Notes: generated by a model not told the origin, from the sequence alone. A DNA stretch of 64,000 nt from Hoylesella enoeca JCM 12259 (GCF_000613405.1 NZ_BAIX01000004.1:1-64000); one strand, 5' to 3'. Shown: positions 19,460 to 30,142, counted from the stretch's first letter. Numbers and translations: made by a program.

Positions 19460-22400
19460 TTAGAATGTGACATTAACACCGAGCATAAACTTGCGTACCG
19501 AGGGGTAAACTCCTGGTCCGGCAGACACAGAAAGAGCCGTGGAACGCTCGCCGGAACTATTCCGTCCGTCATCGGAAGCAGGTAATTCGGGATCCACTCC
19601 TGAATAACCCGTGATGCAGAAGAGGTTTTCACCACTGATATAAACGCGCAATGCCTTGATGATTTCACTCTTCAAAGAAAAATTATAACCCAAAGTGACG
19701 GAGCGAAGTTTTAAGAAATCGGCACTCTCTAAGTAGCGTGTAGAGGCTTTGTTGGAGTTGGTCGAATTGTTGTAAGAGGCCAACGGATGAGTGGCTTGAT
19801 CTCCGGCTTTGGTCCAACGAGTCCAACCCTTTTTGAGTTTAAATTGATTTCGGTCTGTGTAAGCACCGTCGGAATCGTATTCTTGACGTGCATAATTATA
19901 GATGTGAGCACCGAGTGAATAACCGAAAACAGCATTCAAGTCGAATCCTTTATATTGAAGCGTCGTGGAAAAACCGCCAAAGACCGTTGGTGTTGCATGT
20001 TTGTCGAGTTCCACTTGATCAGCTTTCGCATACGAATCTGTGGTTACGCGCTGTCCGTTTGCATCCGTGGTGTACCACAACGGAGCGCCATTTGCTGGAT
20101 CAACACCCGCCCATTCACGTAGATAATACGTGTCGGAGCTTAGTCCCGGTTTTAATAACGTGTTGGCAGAACCCGCAAATCCGTCACCGCGAATAATTTG
20201 ATCGCGTCCGCCATAGAGCTTCTTGATTTTGTTGGAATTAGTTGAGAAGTTGGCATCCAGCGTCCAAGCAAAATCTTTCTGTTTGATTATATCGAGCGAA
20301 AGCGTGGTTTCAAAGCCTGTGTTTGTCAGTTCGCCGATGTTTTGCCACACGCTTGTTATGCCCATAACACCCGAAACGGGCACTTCATAAAGCAGATTAT
20401 TCGTGCGTTTCTTATACAAATCAAATGTCATTCGCAATCTTTTGAACATGTTTAAATCCACTCCCAAACCGATGGTTGTGGTCTTTTCCCACGTCAGTTT
20501 GCGATTACCGATCTGCGAAATCATAGCTCCCGGCGTTTCGTCATAACTCTGGGTGAGACTGTAAAGGTCGTATTGCGGGTAGAGACTATTAGGTCGACTG
20601 CCCACGGTTCCATACGAAGTGCGCAATTTCAGATAGTCGATGCACGGCACTCGGAACCACTTTTCGGCTGTAGCTACCCATCCGCCACTCACCGAGAAGA
20701 ATGTTCCGTAAGCGGCGTCTTCACCGAAATTGGAAGCGCCATCAGTGCGGAGAGACAATTGCAACATGTATTTATTGTCGTAATCGCCGTTGAAATTGGC
20801 AAAGAAAGATTGCACAGCCCACTCGTATTTGTTACCGCTGACTGCCTCGGGAGTAGCCGCGAGGTCGAGTTGTGAGTAACCCTGAACGATTCTTGTGCCG
20901 TTAGCACCATTGAATTTATACTCTCCATCGTTGAATTCATAGCCCAACATGAGGAATCCATTGTATTTACCGAATCTCCGCGTAGCTTTCAACAACTGAT
21001 TGGTATAGCGTCGGATGGCGGTGGAATTGCTTTCACTCACACGCCCGATATCTTCTGCTCCCGACGTGCGAGGATCCGTATAAGATTTGTCGAAGTGCGT
21101 ATGCCAACGATAACTATTGACAGATGAGAACGTAAGCCAGTCTGTCAAGTAAATGTCGAAGTCGAAGTTGCCGTTGAAAGAATAGGAATCATACTTGCTC
21201 CAATTATATTGCAGTTCGTAAAGATAGTTCGTTGAGTTGCTGTTTACCCAGTCAGACGAATAGTTGCCGACGATGTTTCCGTCTTTATCATACGGCGAAT
21301 CCCACGGTAACATTGAATACATTGCCGTCACAGAACGTTGTTTGTCGTCGATCACTCCCTTGTGCCCACTCACCGTCGGACGAATAGCGATCCAGTGATA
21401 AGGCTGAAATTGAGTTTAAACATTGCGTTATAGCGCGTGTAGTCATAGCCTCTCACGGCGCCGTTTTCATCATACACCCCGCCGGTGAACAATGCGTTGA
21501 GTTTCTCAGAACCGCTACTGATCGACAGATCGTAGTTCTGCACAAAACCGGTGTGTGTTGCCAGCTTCCACCAATCAAAGTTGCTGTTGCGCAATTGATC
21601 ATTCCAGCGCGTGAAAGAGATCTCCGATGCATTGGAAAACGACTTGTAATAATCATATAGTTCAGCTCCATTCATCATTTCCACCTTACCATTATTGAGC
21701 GCCGAAACACCCATCTTGGCTGAGAAATTGATGCTCGTCTTACCTGATTGAGCCGATTTCGTGGTGACAACAATCACACCGTTGGCTCCCTGCGAACCAT
21801 AGATAGCTGTCGAAGCTGCGTCTTTCAGCACCGTGAGCGATGCAATATCGTTGGGATTAATATCACCGGGATCTTTGCCGACAATCACACCGTCGATCAC
21901 CCAAAGCGGTGCCGTGCTCCCGTTGATGGTTGATTTTCCGCGGATAATGATGGCTCCGAACGCACCCGGTCTTCCCGAACCAGGCACCACATTGAGCCCT
22001 GGCACCTTACCCGAGAGCATATTAGTCACGTTGGGTGTCGTGGTGTTGGTCAGATCTTTGGCGTTAACCGACGACATCGAACCCGTCAAACTGTTGCGTT
22101 TTTGCGTGCTATAACCTACCACGACAGTCTCGCCCAGCGTTGTCTCGCGCGGAATGAGTTTCACGGTAAGACCATCTGCGGCCTTCACCGTCTGTTTGTT
22201 ATAGCCCAGAGAGGCCACTTGCAGTCGCTCGCCGGGTGTCGCCTCGATAGCGAACGCACCGTCAATGTCGGTCACTGCCATGCGTTTCGTACCCTCAACA
22301 GTGATATACGCGCCGATGAGTGGTTCTCCGGTGTGCGCATCGATCACTTTTCCTTTGAGTTTGGCGGTCACAGTCTGTGCGACGGACAACGCCTCTGCTC

Positions 22401-22478
22401 CGGCTCGTTGTGCTGCGATGGGGCAACCCATGAGGCCAAAGCCAGGAACAAAGCATTCAGATAATGTTTTCTTTCCAT
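19460..22478 (-). CDS. SusC/RagA-family TonB-dependent transporter (SusC2), two frameshifts
   Basis: Two single-base additions (near 21399 and between 22432 and 22475) restore 1006 residues. The first frame starts at ATG 22478 (MERKHYLNALFLALASW), a signal peptide out of frame with the body as given. Then come a carboxypeptidase-regulatory-like domain (LKGKVIDAHTGEPLIGAYI), TonB box (GETVVVGYST), plug (GKVPGLNVVPGSGRPGAFG) and barrel ending KFMLGVNVTF. Unlike SusC1 it has no STN domain. A good promoter lies about 93 bases upstream, so SusC2 is probably the first gene of the PUL transcript. Confidence 0.9.
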
Positions 22479-22570
22479 AGTGTTGATGTTTTTAATAGCT
22501 TGTTGTTAGTATCGGTTTTCAGCATCATCAAGAGTCTGTCTCGACTCTTTCGTAGAGTTGGTTTACGCTG

Positions 22571-22601
22571 CAAAGTTAACGAAATATTCCGAACCTCCAA
22601 A
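22571..22601 (-). promoter_or_regulatory. Promoter of SusC2 and probably the whole PUL
   Basis: On the minus strand TTTG (22598-22601) is followed after exactly 19 bp by TAACTTTG (22571-22578), a full Bacteroidota primary-sigma promoter. It lies 93 bases before the SusC2 start codon. Confidence 0.75.
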
Positions 22602-22644
22602 TATTTTGCAAAAAAGTGATGAGCATGCCAATACAATTTGCCAA

Positions 22645-22712
22645 GCAACTCACCGTTAATCGCGCGCCGACTCATCGTTAGTTGCAACGCAAGTAATCGT
22701 TAATCGGCGTGC
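22645..22712. repeat. Dispersed palindromic repeat, copy (d)
   Basis: GCAACTCACCGTTAATCGCG on the left is answered by AATCGTTAATCGGCGTGC on the right, with GTTAGTTGC between. It lies in the 320-bp gap between hemG and SusC2, upstream of the SusC2 promoter. The rest of the gap (22713-22798) shows nothing further. Confidence 0.7.
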
Positions 22713-22798
22713 AGACATACGTGTTACGAATATCGCGAGATATGAAACAGTTGCATGATCGGATGAAAGCGATCAGATAGATCAATGTTGTCGGCAAC

Positions 22799-24193
22799 TT
22801 AAATCGTCTTTCCGATGCTTGCACCTTGCTTGATTCGGTGCGCCATCCCGATGCCGTCGCGAAGATTGCCGGCGATGATCAGACCGGGGAATTGACGTTG
22901 AATAGCATCAATGGCAGCCAAACGCGCATCGGTGCTCCATTCATATTGCGGAATGGCTTGTGGATGGCGATAGATGCGAAAGGCGTCGATTGGCATATCG
23001 GCAGGGTATTTCAGCATCGTGTGCAATGCTTGATCGATGATCGATTGCAGTTCGTCGTCGCTTTTCCTAATATACTCGGGGTGATGAACACCACCGAGGA
23101 AGAACGAAAAAACGGCTCCATTTTCGGGCGAACGACCCGCAAAACAAGCCGAAGGAAACAAGATTCCGAGTACATTCTGATGTTCGCGCGAGGGAATCAA
23201 ACCGCCGAATGCTGCATGACGAGCCTTGTCTGCATGGGCAATGCCTACTCCGATCTGCACCACCGGGGCATATTTCAGGCTGCTGATGGCCTGCATCTGC
23301 GCCGCATCAACAAACGGAAGCAAGGCCGGAAGGGCATAAGCGCCACACGTGGTGATCACTCTCTTGCAGCGAATCAGTTGTTGTTGGTTGCCATTAACTG
23401 TTAGTTGCACGACGAAAGAGCCTTTTTCAGGCGCTATCTTGATGTTAGTTGCGTTGCAAGTAACATGCTTTTGCCCGACGGCTTGTCCCAAAGCGTCGAT
23501 CAAGTGTTGCAGACCGCCTCGGGCAGAGAACACTTTCCGTGTGGCCAGTCGGTCGCGTTCGGTTTTCGGTTCGCGTGCTTTGGCGATGGCGCCACGTATA
23601 AACGAACCGTAGTCTTGCTCCAAATGATAGAGCTTGGGCAATGCAAACCGCGTGGGGAGCATCATCGGATCGCCGGCGTAAATGCCCGAAACAAACGGAT
23701 CTACGGCGTAATCGAGATACGATTTACCCAATCTTCGCGCGGCCAAAGCCCCCACTGATTCATCGGGATCAGTGCCTTTGCGTCGCCACGGTTCGCCGAT
23801 GATGCGCAGTTTGTCGCTCCACGTGAAGAGAGGAGTGGTGAGTGCGGTTGCGATGCCATGCGGCAAAGGATGAAACTGGCCATTTTTCCAAACCAGTCTG
23901 CATTTGGATGAGGCTCTTGCCAACTCCAACTCGCAATGCGGATGCAGATCATTGAAGAGTTCAGCAACCTCTGGACAAGAGACAGTACCGGTGTTTGGCC
24001 CGCTCTCAAAGATGAAGTTGCCCACCCGATGGGTGCAGATTTGTCCGCCGATACGGTCTGCCTGCTCGACGATTTCAACATTCAAGCCCCGTTTTTGAGC
24101 ATAAAAAGCAGCGGTAAGACCCGTCAGTCCCGCACCGATCACCACCACATCGCGCATTCGGAAATCTTCGTTTTCCATTCGTTTACACTCCAT
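22799..24193 (-). CDS. hemG: FAD-dependent protoporphyrinogen (or coproporphyrinogen III) oxidase
   Basis: The 464-residue product is a HemY/PgoX-type flavoprotein, despite the hemG name commonly used in this phylum. An FAD-binding motif VVVIGAGLTGLTAAFYA is near the N-terminus, then EQADRIGGQICT, FESGPNT, and a C-terminal second FAD patch (GLIIAGNLRDGIGM). It oxidises the porphyrinogen late in haem synthesis. Start may be ATG 24193 or 24178. It begins only four bases after the upstream TonB receptor ends, so the pair is an operon. Bases near 23392-23465 resemble the local intergenic repeat family and encode roughly NATNIKIAPEKG...VQLTVNGN. Confidence 0.88.
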   Translation of the reverse strand: MECKRMENEDFRMRDVVVIGAGLTGLTAAFYAQKRGLNVEIVEQADRIGGQICTHRVGNFIFESGPNTGTVSCPEVAELFNDLHPHCELELARASSKCRLVWKNGQFHPLPHGIATALTTPLFTWSDKLRIIGEPWRRKGTDPDESVGALAARRLGKSYLDYAVDPFVSGIYAGDPMMLPTRFALPKLYHLEQDYGSFIRGAIAKAREPKTERDRLATRKVFSARGGLQHLIDALGQAVGQKHVTCNATNIKIAPEKGSFVVQLTVNGNQQQLIRCKRVITTCGAYALPALLPFVDAAQMQAISSLKYAPVVQIGVGIAHADKARHAAFGGLIPSREHQNVLGILFPSACFAGRSPENGAVFSFFLGGVHHPEYIRKSDDELQSIIDQALHTMLKYPADMPIDAFRIYRHPQAIPQYEWSTDARLAAIDAIQRQFPGLIIAGNLRDGIGMAHRIKQGASIGKTI

Positions 24194-24197
24194 TCAA

Positions 24198-26257
24198 TTA
24201 AAAGTTCACGATGATCGACGTGCCCAGACTGATGGGTTTTCCTCTTTGGGCAAAGTCTGTGGGCGCTTTGAAATAATAGGCCAGATACTTCGTTTCAGTC
24301 AAATTCTTGCCCCACAGTTCCCAAGTGAATATGCCGCGAGTGGCACTCAGCTTCGCGTTGAGCAACATATAAAAGTTCTGCGACACCTCATTGTCTTCCG
24401 CCCAATAGATTTTTCCGATGCCGGTGAGGCCTGCACTCAACGTGAGTTGATCCAAGATGTGGCCCGCCGGCATCATCGTGTAACTCGCTTGAAGCCCAAA
24501 CGTGTTGCGGGGAACCAGTGGCAATTTGTTGTTTGAGTAATCAATTTTATCGCTTTTGTGGTAATCGAGGAAGCGCGCAAAAGTATATCCGTAACTCATT
24601 TGCACGTCAAAGCCCTGCAACGGACGTGCATTGACGGTCAACTCCATGCCTTTGCTATCCGAATGAGCCGCATTGTGCAAGATATTTCCTACTCCCGGAA
24701 CCGTGAAATTCACCTGCTGATGACGCCAATCGATGTAAAACAAAGCCAATTCGGTTGTCAATCGATTGCCGAAAAGGTTGAATTTCGTACCCACTTCATA
24801 GTTCCAATTGTATTCCGGACCGTAAGTGCGCTCGTTATCAGTGCGGAGTGTCTGATTGAAACCGCCTGCTTTGTAACCGCGTGTGAGTGAAGCGTAAAAC
24901 AGGTTTTGCTTCGAGGTGAGATATTGAACGGTGAATTTGGGCGTGAATTGATGAAAATGGAGCGTTTTTTCAAATGAATTGATGATCTTGTGACCACTAT
25001 TCGTGCTGAGAACATAACTGTTTTGGGCATAACGATCACGTGAATGCTCATAGTCGAAACGCAGACCTGCCGTGAGCGAAAGCCCTCGCCACAGATTGTA
25101 AGACGACTGGTGATAAAACGCCAAAGCCGCAATCGGCAGTTTGCTATCGGCCACAGAGCCGTTGTCGCGTGCTATGAAGCGCGTGTCCACGCTGTTGTTC
25201 ACGTGCTGAAACATGCCGAATGCACCGAAGATCCACTGATAACGACTGTCGTTGTTGGACTTGAACGTAAACTCCTGACTGATCATATTCTGATGAATCT
25301 CATTGAGAACGAAATACAAATCACGCGAAGTGAAATCCTGATCGATGGCCTGATGATCTTTGATAAACTGATAAGCCGTCTGGCTGTTGAAGCTGACCGC
25401 CGGACCGTTGTATCTCACATTGAGACCTGTTGTCGATAAAAGCGTCGGTAAATACTCTTTCTGTTGTAATCAACACCCGCAATTTGCCCCGTCATTCGAT
25501 CATAAACGCCATACGGATAACCGCCCTGATCGGAGTAATCGAGCATCGAACCGAGTCGCAAAGTCCATGTCTCGGCCGGTTTCCACACCCACGACAAGCG
25601 CCCGAAACCACTGCTGATGTCGTCGGCTTTGGCTCCTGTGGCTGCATTTCGGAAGAAACCGTCGTTGTGATGATAGCCTCCCGCGAGCGAAAAGCCCATC
25701 CGCGGACTCAGTTTTGCATAATGGGAAAACTGCGCGACAACGTCGTTACGACTGCCATAACCCATTTTCAGTCGCGTGCCTTGATGTTCCAAAGGCGACC
25801 ATGTGTGCACATTGATGATTCCACCGATAGCATTGCGGCCATAAAGTGTGCCTTGCGGGCCGCGGAAGACATCCACTTCGGCAATGTCTGACATGTCAAT
25901 ATCAAACGCAGAGTTCTCAAAATGAGGCATACCATCGACATAAAAGCCCACCGTTGGGCCCTTAGCCTTGGCTCCGATACCGCGAACATAAACGGGAGCA
26001 TTCTGTTTTGATCCGTAATCCGGCATAAAAAAGTTGGGTATCACAGCCGTCAATTCTTTCAGACTCGTCACTTCCTGTCGGCCCAAAAACCTGTTGTTGA
26101 AAGCTGAAACCGACGTAGGCGTCAGGTTATGTTTATTCTGTTTGAACTCGGTTATGGTCACTTCGTCGAGATCAATGCGATGTGCAATGGTCGAATCAGT
26201 CTCATTCGGCGAGGCGACTGGCATGAGGGCAGCCAGCAAAAGGATGGTGTTGAACAT
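24198..26257 (-). CDS. TonB-dependent outer membrane receptor, one frameshift
   Basis: One added base near 25460 restores 686 residues. The breakpoint falls where the barrel should read KEYLPTLLSTTGLNVRYNGP. Signal peptide MFNTILLLAALMPVAS is followed by a TonB box region (IDLDEVTITEF), plug (VYVRGIGAKAKGPTVGFYVDG and GPQGTLYGRNAIGGIINV) and a barrel ending GKPISLGTSIIVNF. The plug resembles siderophore or pesticin-type receptors rather than SusC. The tight link with hemG suggests uptake of an iron or porphyrin compound, which is inference. A -7-like TATTTTTG lies about 40 bases upstream on the minus strand. Confidence 0.85.
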
Positions 26258-26398
26258 ATTCTAATTAACTAAATCCAATGTAATTCGGCTGCAAAAATAC
26301 AACAAAATATCTGTCCCCGAAATCCTATATTATGAGGAGATCGAGGACAGTTGACAGTTGGTGCATTTGCGGTCGATGGGTGTGCGTTTTCTGATGAA

Positions 26399-26475
26399 CA
26401 GTTAGTCGCGTTGCAACTAACGCCTTTTCAGCGTGCAACTCACCGTTAATCGTCGTGCAACTAACGGCTAATCAG
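26399..26475. repeat. Dispersed palindromic repeat, copy (e)
   Basis: Words GTTAGTCGCGTTGCAACTAACG, split in two, and CACCGTTAATCGTCGTGCAA make a compound inverted repeat in the 359-bp gap between the TonB receptor and ndh. Its core GTTAGTTGCACGACGA (reverse strand) is identical to a stretch inside hemG. Otherwise the gap holds only the two flanking promoter regions. Confidence 0.7.
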
Positions 26476-26616
26476 CAGCGAGGCGATCAAGAATGAAGAA
26501 TTGAGAATTGAAGATCACTAATCCTTAGATGAATTAACCCTCATGTCAATCGGGGTGTCTGGCATGATATTTGCAGATAAACGAGAAAAAGAATAACTCA
26601 TTTTTAACCTATTGCA

Positions 26617-27912
26617 ATGATGGATTTGAATATTGAAAAAGGCGGAAAGAAGCGGGTGGTCATCATTGGTGGCGGCTTCGGCGGACTCGAACTTGCCAAA
26701 CGCTTACGCCGATCGGGTATGCAAATCGTGCTGATCGACAAGAATAATTATCATCAGTTTCAGCCGCTGATCTATCAAGTGGCCTCGGCGGGAATGGAAC
26801 CCAGCTCGATTTCTTTCCCTTTTCGCAGGATCTTCCAGCGTTACCGCGACTTCTATTTTCGGTTGGCTGAGGTCGAGTCGATTGATTTCACAGCCAAAAC
26901 CGTGATCACTTCCATCGGAAATATCGGCTATGACTATCTCGTTTTGGCTGCGGGCGCCACAACGAATTTCTTCGGTAACGAACGTATCAAGGCTGCAGCG
27001 TTGCCGATGAAAACCACTTCCGAGGCCACGGCAATACGTAATCTCGTGCTCACCAACATCGAACGGGCTATCACGAGCACCGACTCGCAGGAGCGCCAGG
27101 CGTTGCTCAACGTGGTGATTGTGGGTGGAGGCGCCACGGGAGTTGAACTCGCGGGCGTCATTTCGGAAATGAAGCGTACCATTTTACCGCGAGATTATCC
27201 CGATTTGGATAGTTCGCTGATGAATATTTACCTCATTCAAGGTGCTCGCCGACTGCTTCCAGCCATGGATCCAACCTCTTCTGCGGCTGCCGAACAGTTT
27301 TTGCGATCGATGGGTGTGAATGTTATTTTGAGCAAGTTGGTGAAAGATTATCAGGACCATCGTGTGCAAATGGACGATGGAAGCAGCATTGCCACCCGCA
27401 CGTTTATATGGGTGAGTGGTATCACGGGTGTGCGCTTCGGCAACATCGGCAATGAAATGATCGGGCGAGGAGGACGCATCAAGGTCGACGCATACAATCG
27501 TGTGCCCGGCGCAAAGGATGTTTTCGTCATCGGAGATCAGGCCATCATGTCAGGCGATGAAGCTTATCCCGACGGTCATCCGCAGTTGGCACAAGTGGCG
27601 ATACAGCAAGGCAGACTGCTGGCTGAGAATTTAAAGCGCATGGAGAAAGGTCGAGCCTTGCAACCGTTTCATTATCATAACCTCGGGGCTATGGCTACGG
27701 TGGGTCGCAACAAGGCCGTGGCCGAATTTCGACTGTTCAAAACGCAGGGTTGGTTTGCATGGTTCTTGTGGCTTGTGGTGCATCTGCGCTCCATCTTGGG
27801 AATCAGAAACAAGATGGTCGTGCTGCTCAACTGGATTTGGAATTACGTCAATTATAATCAGTCTTTACGCCTCATTTTCTCTACGGGTAAGAGTTGCGGA
27901 AAAGACGATTGA
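26617..27912 (+). CDS. ndh: Type II NADH dehydrogenase (NDH-2)
   Basis: The 431-residue flavoprotein has two Rossmann motifs: VVIIGGGFGGLELAKRL for FAD at the N-terminus and VVIVGGGATGVELAG for NADH at about residue 170. It also has FQPLIYQVA, the VFVIGDQA signature and the C-terminal WNYVNY amphipathic region typical of membrane-attached NDH-2. It would oxidise NADH and reduce quinone at the inner membrane without pumping protons. It is transcribed alone. A GATATTTG sequence about 45 bases upstream may be its -7 element. Confidence 0.92.
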   Translation: MMDLNIEKGGKKRVVIIGGGFGGLELAKRLRRSGMQIVLIDKNNYHQFQPLIYQVASAGMEPSSISFPFRRIFQRYRDFYFRLAEVESIDFTAKTVITSIGNIGYDYLVLAAGATTNFFGNERIKAAALPMKTTSEATAIRNLVLTNIERAITSTDSQERQALLNVVIVGGGATGVELAGVISEMKRTILPRDYPDLDSSLMNIYLIQGARRLLPAMDPTSSAAAEQFLRSMGVNVILSKLVKDYQDHRVQMDDGSSIATRTFIWVSGITGVRFGNIGNEMIGRGGRIKVDAYNRVPGAKDVFVIGDQAIMSGDEAYPDGHPQLAQVAIQQGRLLAENLKRMEKGRALQPFHYHNLGAMATVGRNKAVAEFRLFKTQGWFAWFLWLVVHLRSILGIRNKMVVLLNWIWNYVNYNQSLRLIFSTGKSCGKDD

Positions 27913-27997
27913 GCACCCGCGCAGCTCCCTAAGGCAGGAGATGGAGAGACAGGACAAAAGCGAATGCAGAACAAGTCATAGCAAATCGAATTGTCAT

Positions 27998-28050
27998 TAA
28001 CGCTAAAACGCCATGCGAAAGATGGTTAATCGCATGGCGTTTTAGTGTTA
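27998..28050. terminator. Hairpin after ndh (repeat family copy f)
   Basis: A stem of about 21 bp (from 27998 and from 28030) is built of TAACGCTAAAACGCCATGCGA and its near complement. It lies between the convergent ndh and cdaA genes and shares the TTAATCGCATGGCGTTTTA wording with the repeat at 53.9 kb. It may terminate both genes. Confidence 0.6.
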
Positions 28051-28113
28051 GTGATCACTCGTTTAAGCGCGAATCACTGCCCGATTGTTGATGTGCTGTC
28101 TTTCAGCTCTGAG

Positions 28114-28882
28114 TTAGGGGGTCAGTCCTTCGGCGAGCACGCTTTCCAATTCTTCTGCCGACAGCCGCAAATGGAACGTGCCGTTGAGGGCCACGGCGAT
28201 GCGGCCGGTCTCTTCGGAGACGACGACCACAAGAGCATCGCTGGTTTGCGACATTCCCAAAGCAGCCCGGTGGCGTAGCCCAAAGACTTGGGGATGTCTT
28301 GGTTGTGCGATACAGGCAGGATGCAACCGGCCGCTTTGATTCGCTTTTTGGAAATAACCATCGCGCCGTCGTGCAACGGTGAGTTTTTAAAGAATATGTT
28401 TTCGATGAGCCGTTGTGTGATGTTTGCGTCGATGATGTCGCCCGTTTCCACGATGTCATCCAGCGGAGTGGCCCGCTCTATGACAATCAGCGCGCCCACC
28501 TTGCCCTTAGCCATACTCATACAAGCCATCACGATGGGCAGGATGGCTGTCTTGTCGACATTCTTTTTGGCGTCGGACGAGAAAAAATTCATGATGAACC
28601 GGAACCGCTGGTGGGCTCCCAAGGAGTATAGAAACTTGCGAATCTCTTCCTGGAAGAGCACGATCAATCCGATGACTCCCACGCTCACGAGTTTATCCAT
28701 AATGCTTCCGAGGAGTCGCATTTCAAGGATTTGGCTCACGAAAAGCCACACAAGAATAAACACGATGATGCCGATGAAGACGTTAAGCGACCTGCTTTCC
28801 TTCATCAGTCGGTAGAGATAAAATAACATCAGGCCACTAAGAAGATGTCGATGACGTCTTTCATGCCAAATTCAAAGAACAT
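28114..28882 (-). CDS. cdaA: Diadenylate cyclase CdaA, two frameshifts
   Basis: Two single-base additions (near 28831 and 28277) give 256 residues, right for CdaA. The start is ATG 28882 ([18 protein letters not shown]), followed by three N-terminal membrane helices (to about residue 90) and a DisA_N cyclase domain. The DGA motif (LHDGAMVIS) and the RHR motif ([10 protein letters not shown], restored only after the second base is added) are both present. It makes c-di-AMP from two ATP at the inner membrane. It starts 16 bases after folP, the same order seen widely in this phylum. Confidence 0.88.
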
Positions 28883-28898
28883 ATTGCAGCGTATTGGG

Positions 28899-29744
28899 TT
28901 ATGAGTGAGATTGCATCATTTGGAAAATTCGCACACATTCTACGGCTTCGCGCACGTCGTGCACACGCAGGATGTCGGCTCCTTTGGATAGAGAGAGGGT
29001 GTTGAGCACGGTTGTTCCGTTGAGCGATGTGGTCGGGTCGCCGCCGAGGAGTTTGTAGATCATCGACTTGCGTGATATGCCCACCAAGATGGGCAGCTCC
29101 ATGACACGTAGCTTTTCGGCTTCGGCCAGCAGTCGATAATTCTGTTCCAATGTTTTGCCGAAGCCGTAGCCGGGGTCGAGGATGATGTCTTTCACGCCGA
29201 GATCGTGCAGCTGTTGTACTTCGTGTGCAAACGAAATGAGCATCTCGCGCAGGTCGGGCTGAACAGACATTAATATATAAGGTGTGCCGAGTCGGGCCGC
29301 CATACGAAACATGGCGGGATATTCGGCGGCTTCGGATGCCAACGGTCGGTTGGCCACTCCTGTGATTCCGCCTTCCGAAACGTCGTTGATGATGTCGGCA
29401 CCGAACTCTTCTACGCTCATCTGTGCTACTTCGGGGCGGAATGTGTCGACCGAAATCACGGCCTCGGGGAGCTCTCGGCGCACGATCTGTAATGCTCTTC
29501 GCATCCGCGAAATTTCTTCTTCGGCAGTCACTTCTGCCGCATTCGGTCTTGTAGAAAAGGTCCCGATGTCAATGATTCTGCCGCCTTGCTCGATAATTTC
29601 GTGGGCTCTTGCCGCAATGGCCGTATCTGTTTGGACACGGCTTCCGGCGTAAAACGAGTCGGGTGTCGCGTTCAGAATCCCCATCACAACGGGTTCCGAC
29701 AAGTCCATCAAACGTCCGTGCACATTGATTGTATAGTCTTTCAT
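28899..29744 (-). CDS. folP: Dihydropteroate synthase
   Basis: This 281-residue TIM-barrel enzyme joins 4-aminobenzoate to the pterin diphosphate in folate synthesis. Family signatures are clear: VVMGILNATPDSFYAGSR at the N-terminus, IDIGTFSTRP, VISVDTFRPE, INDVSEG, DIILDPGYGFGKT and PILVGISRKSM. It is the sulfonamide target; no obvious insertion in the pterin loop is visible. It is first in a two-gene unit with cdaA and has a complete promoter just upstream. Confidence 0.95.
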   Translation of the reverse strand: MKDYTINVHGRLMDLSEPVVMGILNATPDSFYAGSRVQTDTAIAARAHEIIEQGGRIIDIGTFSTRPNAAEVTAEEEISRMRRALQIVRRELPEAVISVDTFRPEVAQMSVEEFGADIINDVSEGGITGVANRPLASEAAEYPAMFRMAARLGTPYILMSVQPDLREMLISFAHEVQQLHDLGVKDIILDPGYGFGKTLEQNYRLLAEAEKLRVMELPILVGISRKSMIYKLLGGDPTTSLNGTTVLNTLSLSKGADILRVHDVREAVECVRIFQMMQSHS

Positions 29745-29766
29745 CTGTCTGTTTTATGCTCTTTTG

Positions 29767-29798
29767 CAAAGGTAATAAAATGTTGAGAATCCCTCAAA
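29767..29798 (-). promoter_or_regulatory. Promoter of folP-cdaA
   Basis: Minus-strand TTTG (29795-29798), 20 bp, then TACCTTTG (29767-29774) make a full Bacteroidota promoter 23 bases from the folP start codon. Confidence 0.75.
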
Positions 29799-29844
29799 AG
29801 AATGGCACAAAAGATAGCAAATAGCCATTTTTCTCATGAAACGC

Positions 29845-29875
29845 TTGTGAGTTCAAGATTAATTCTTTACCTTTG
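29845..29875 (+). promoter_or_regulatory. Possible rightward promoter upstream of the fimbrillin-like unit
   Basis: TTG (29845-29847), 20 bp, then TACCTTTG (29868-29875). If used it would give a leader of almost 400 bases before the first coding sequence at 30269. Between 29876 and 30268 no longer gene is visible. Confidence 0.4.
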
Positions 29876-30043
29876 CCGCCGGTTCTTCGCCTCCTTCGCC
29901 CCCTAAGTTAGGGGGATGGGGGTCTGAACAAGCGAGGGGCCGATCAAAAAAGGATTAAACGAGAAGTATGATTAAACAAGCAAATATAAACAGCAACAGC
30001 ACGATGCAAAAGAACTCAGTTTCTCTTGCATCTTTTAACGCTT

Positions 30044-30051
30044 TATATTTG
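30044..30051 (+). promoter_or_regulatory. Possible -7 element TATATTTG
   Basis: An exact TAnnTTTG match with TTTC 20 bp upstream (30020-30023). The dinucleotide tract (AC)10 begins 22 bases downstream, so it would lie in the early leader of this transcript. Confidence 0.4.
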
Positions 30052-30072
30052 CATATCTCGGAAAAAGTCTTA

Positions 30073-30142
30073 ACACACACACACACACACACATCGCACC
30101 TGGTGTGACACAATTTTAGGTCTTCGCCTACGCGCGCGCGTA
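30073..30142. repeat. Dinucleotide tracts (AC)10 and TA(CG)5TA
   Basis: A 20-base AC repeat (30073-30092) and an alternating CG tract (30129-30142) sit in the leader of the fimbrillin-like unit. Both are alternating purine-pyrimidine runs that can change length by slippage and favour Z-DNA. Confidence 0.9.

Noticed and set aside
28103-28459. Additional frames over the cdaA end
   Set aside because: They are the correct C-terminal frame of cdaA or shadows of it; with two bases restored one 256-residue protein explains them.
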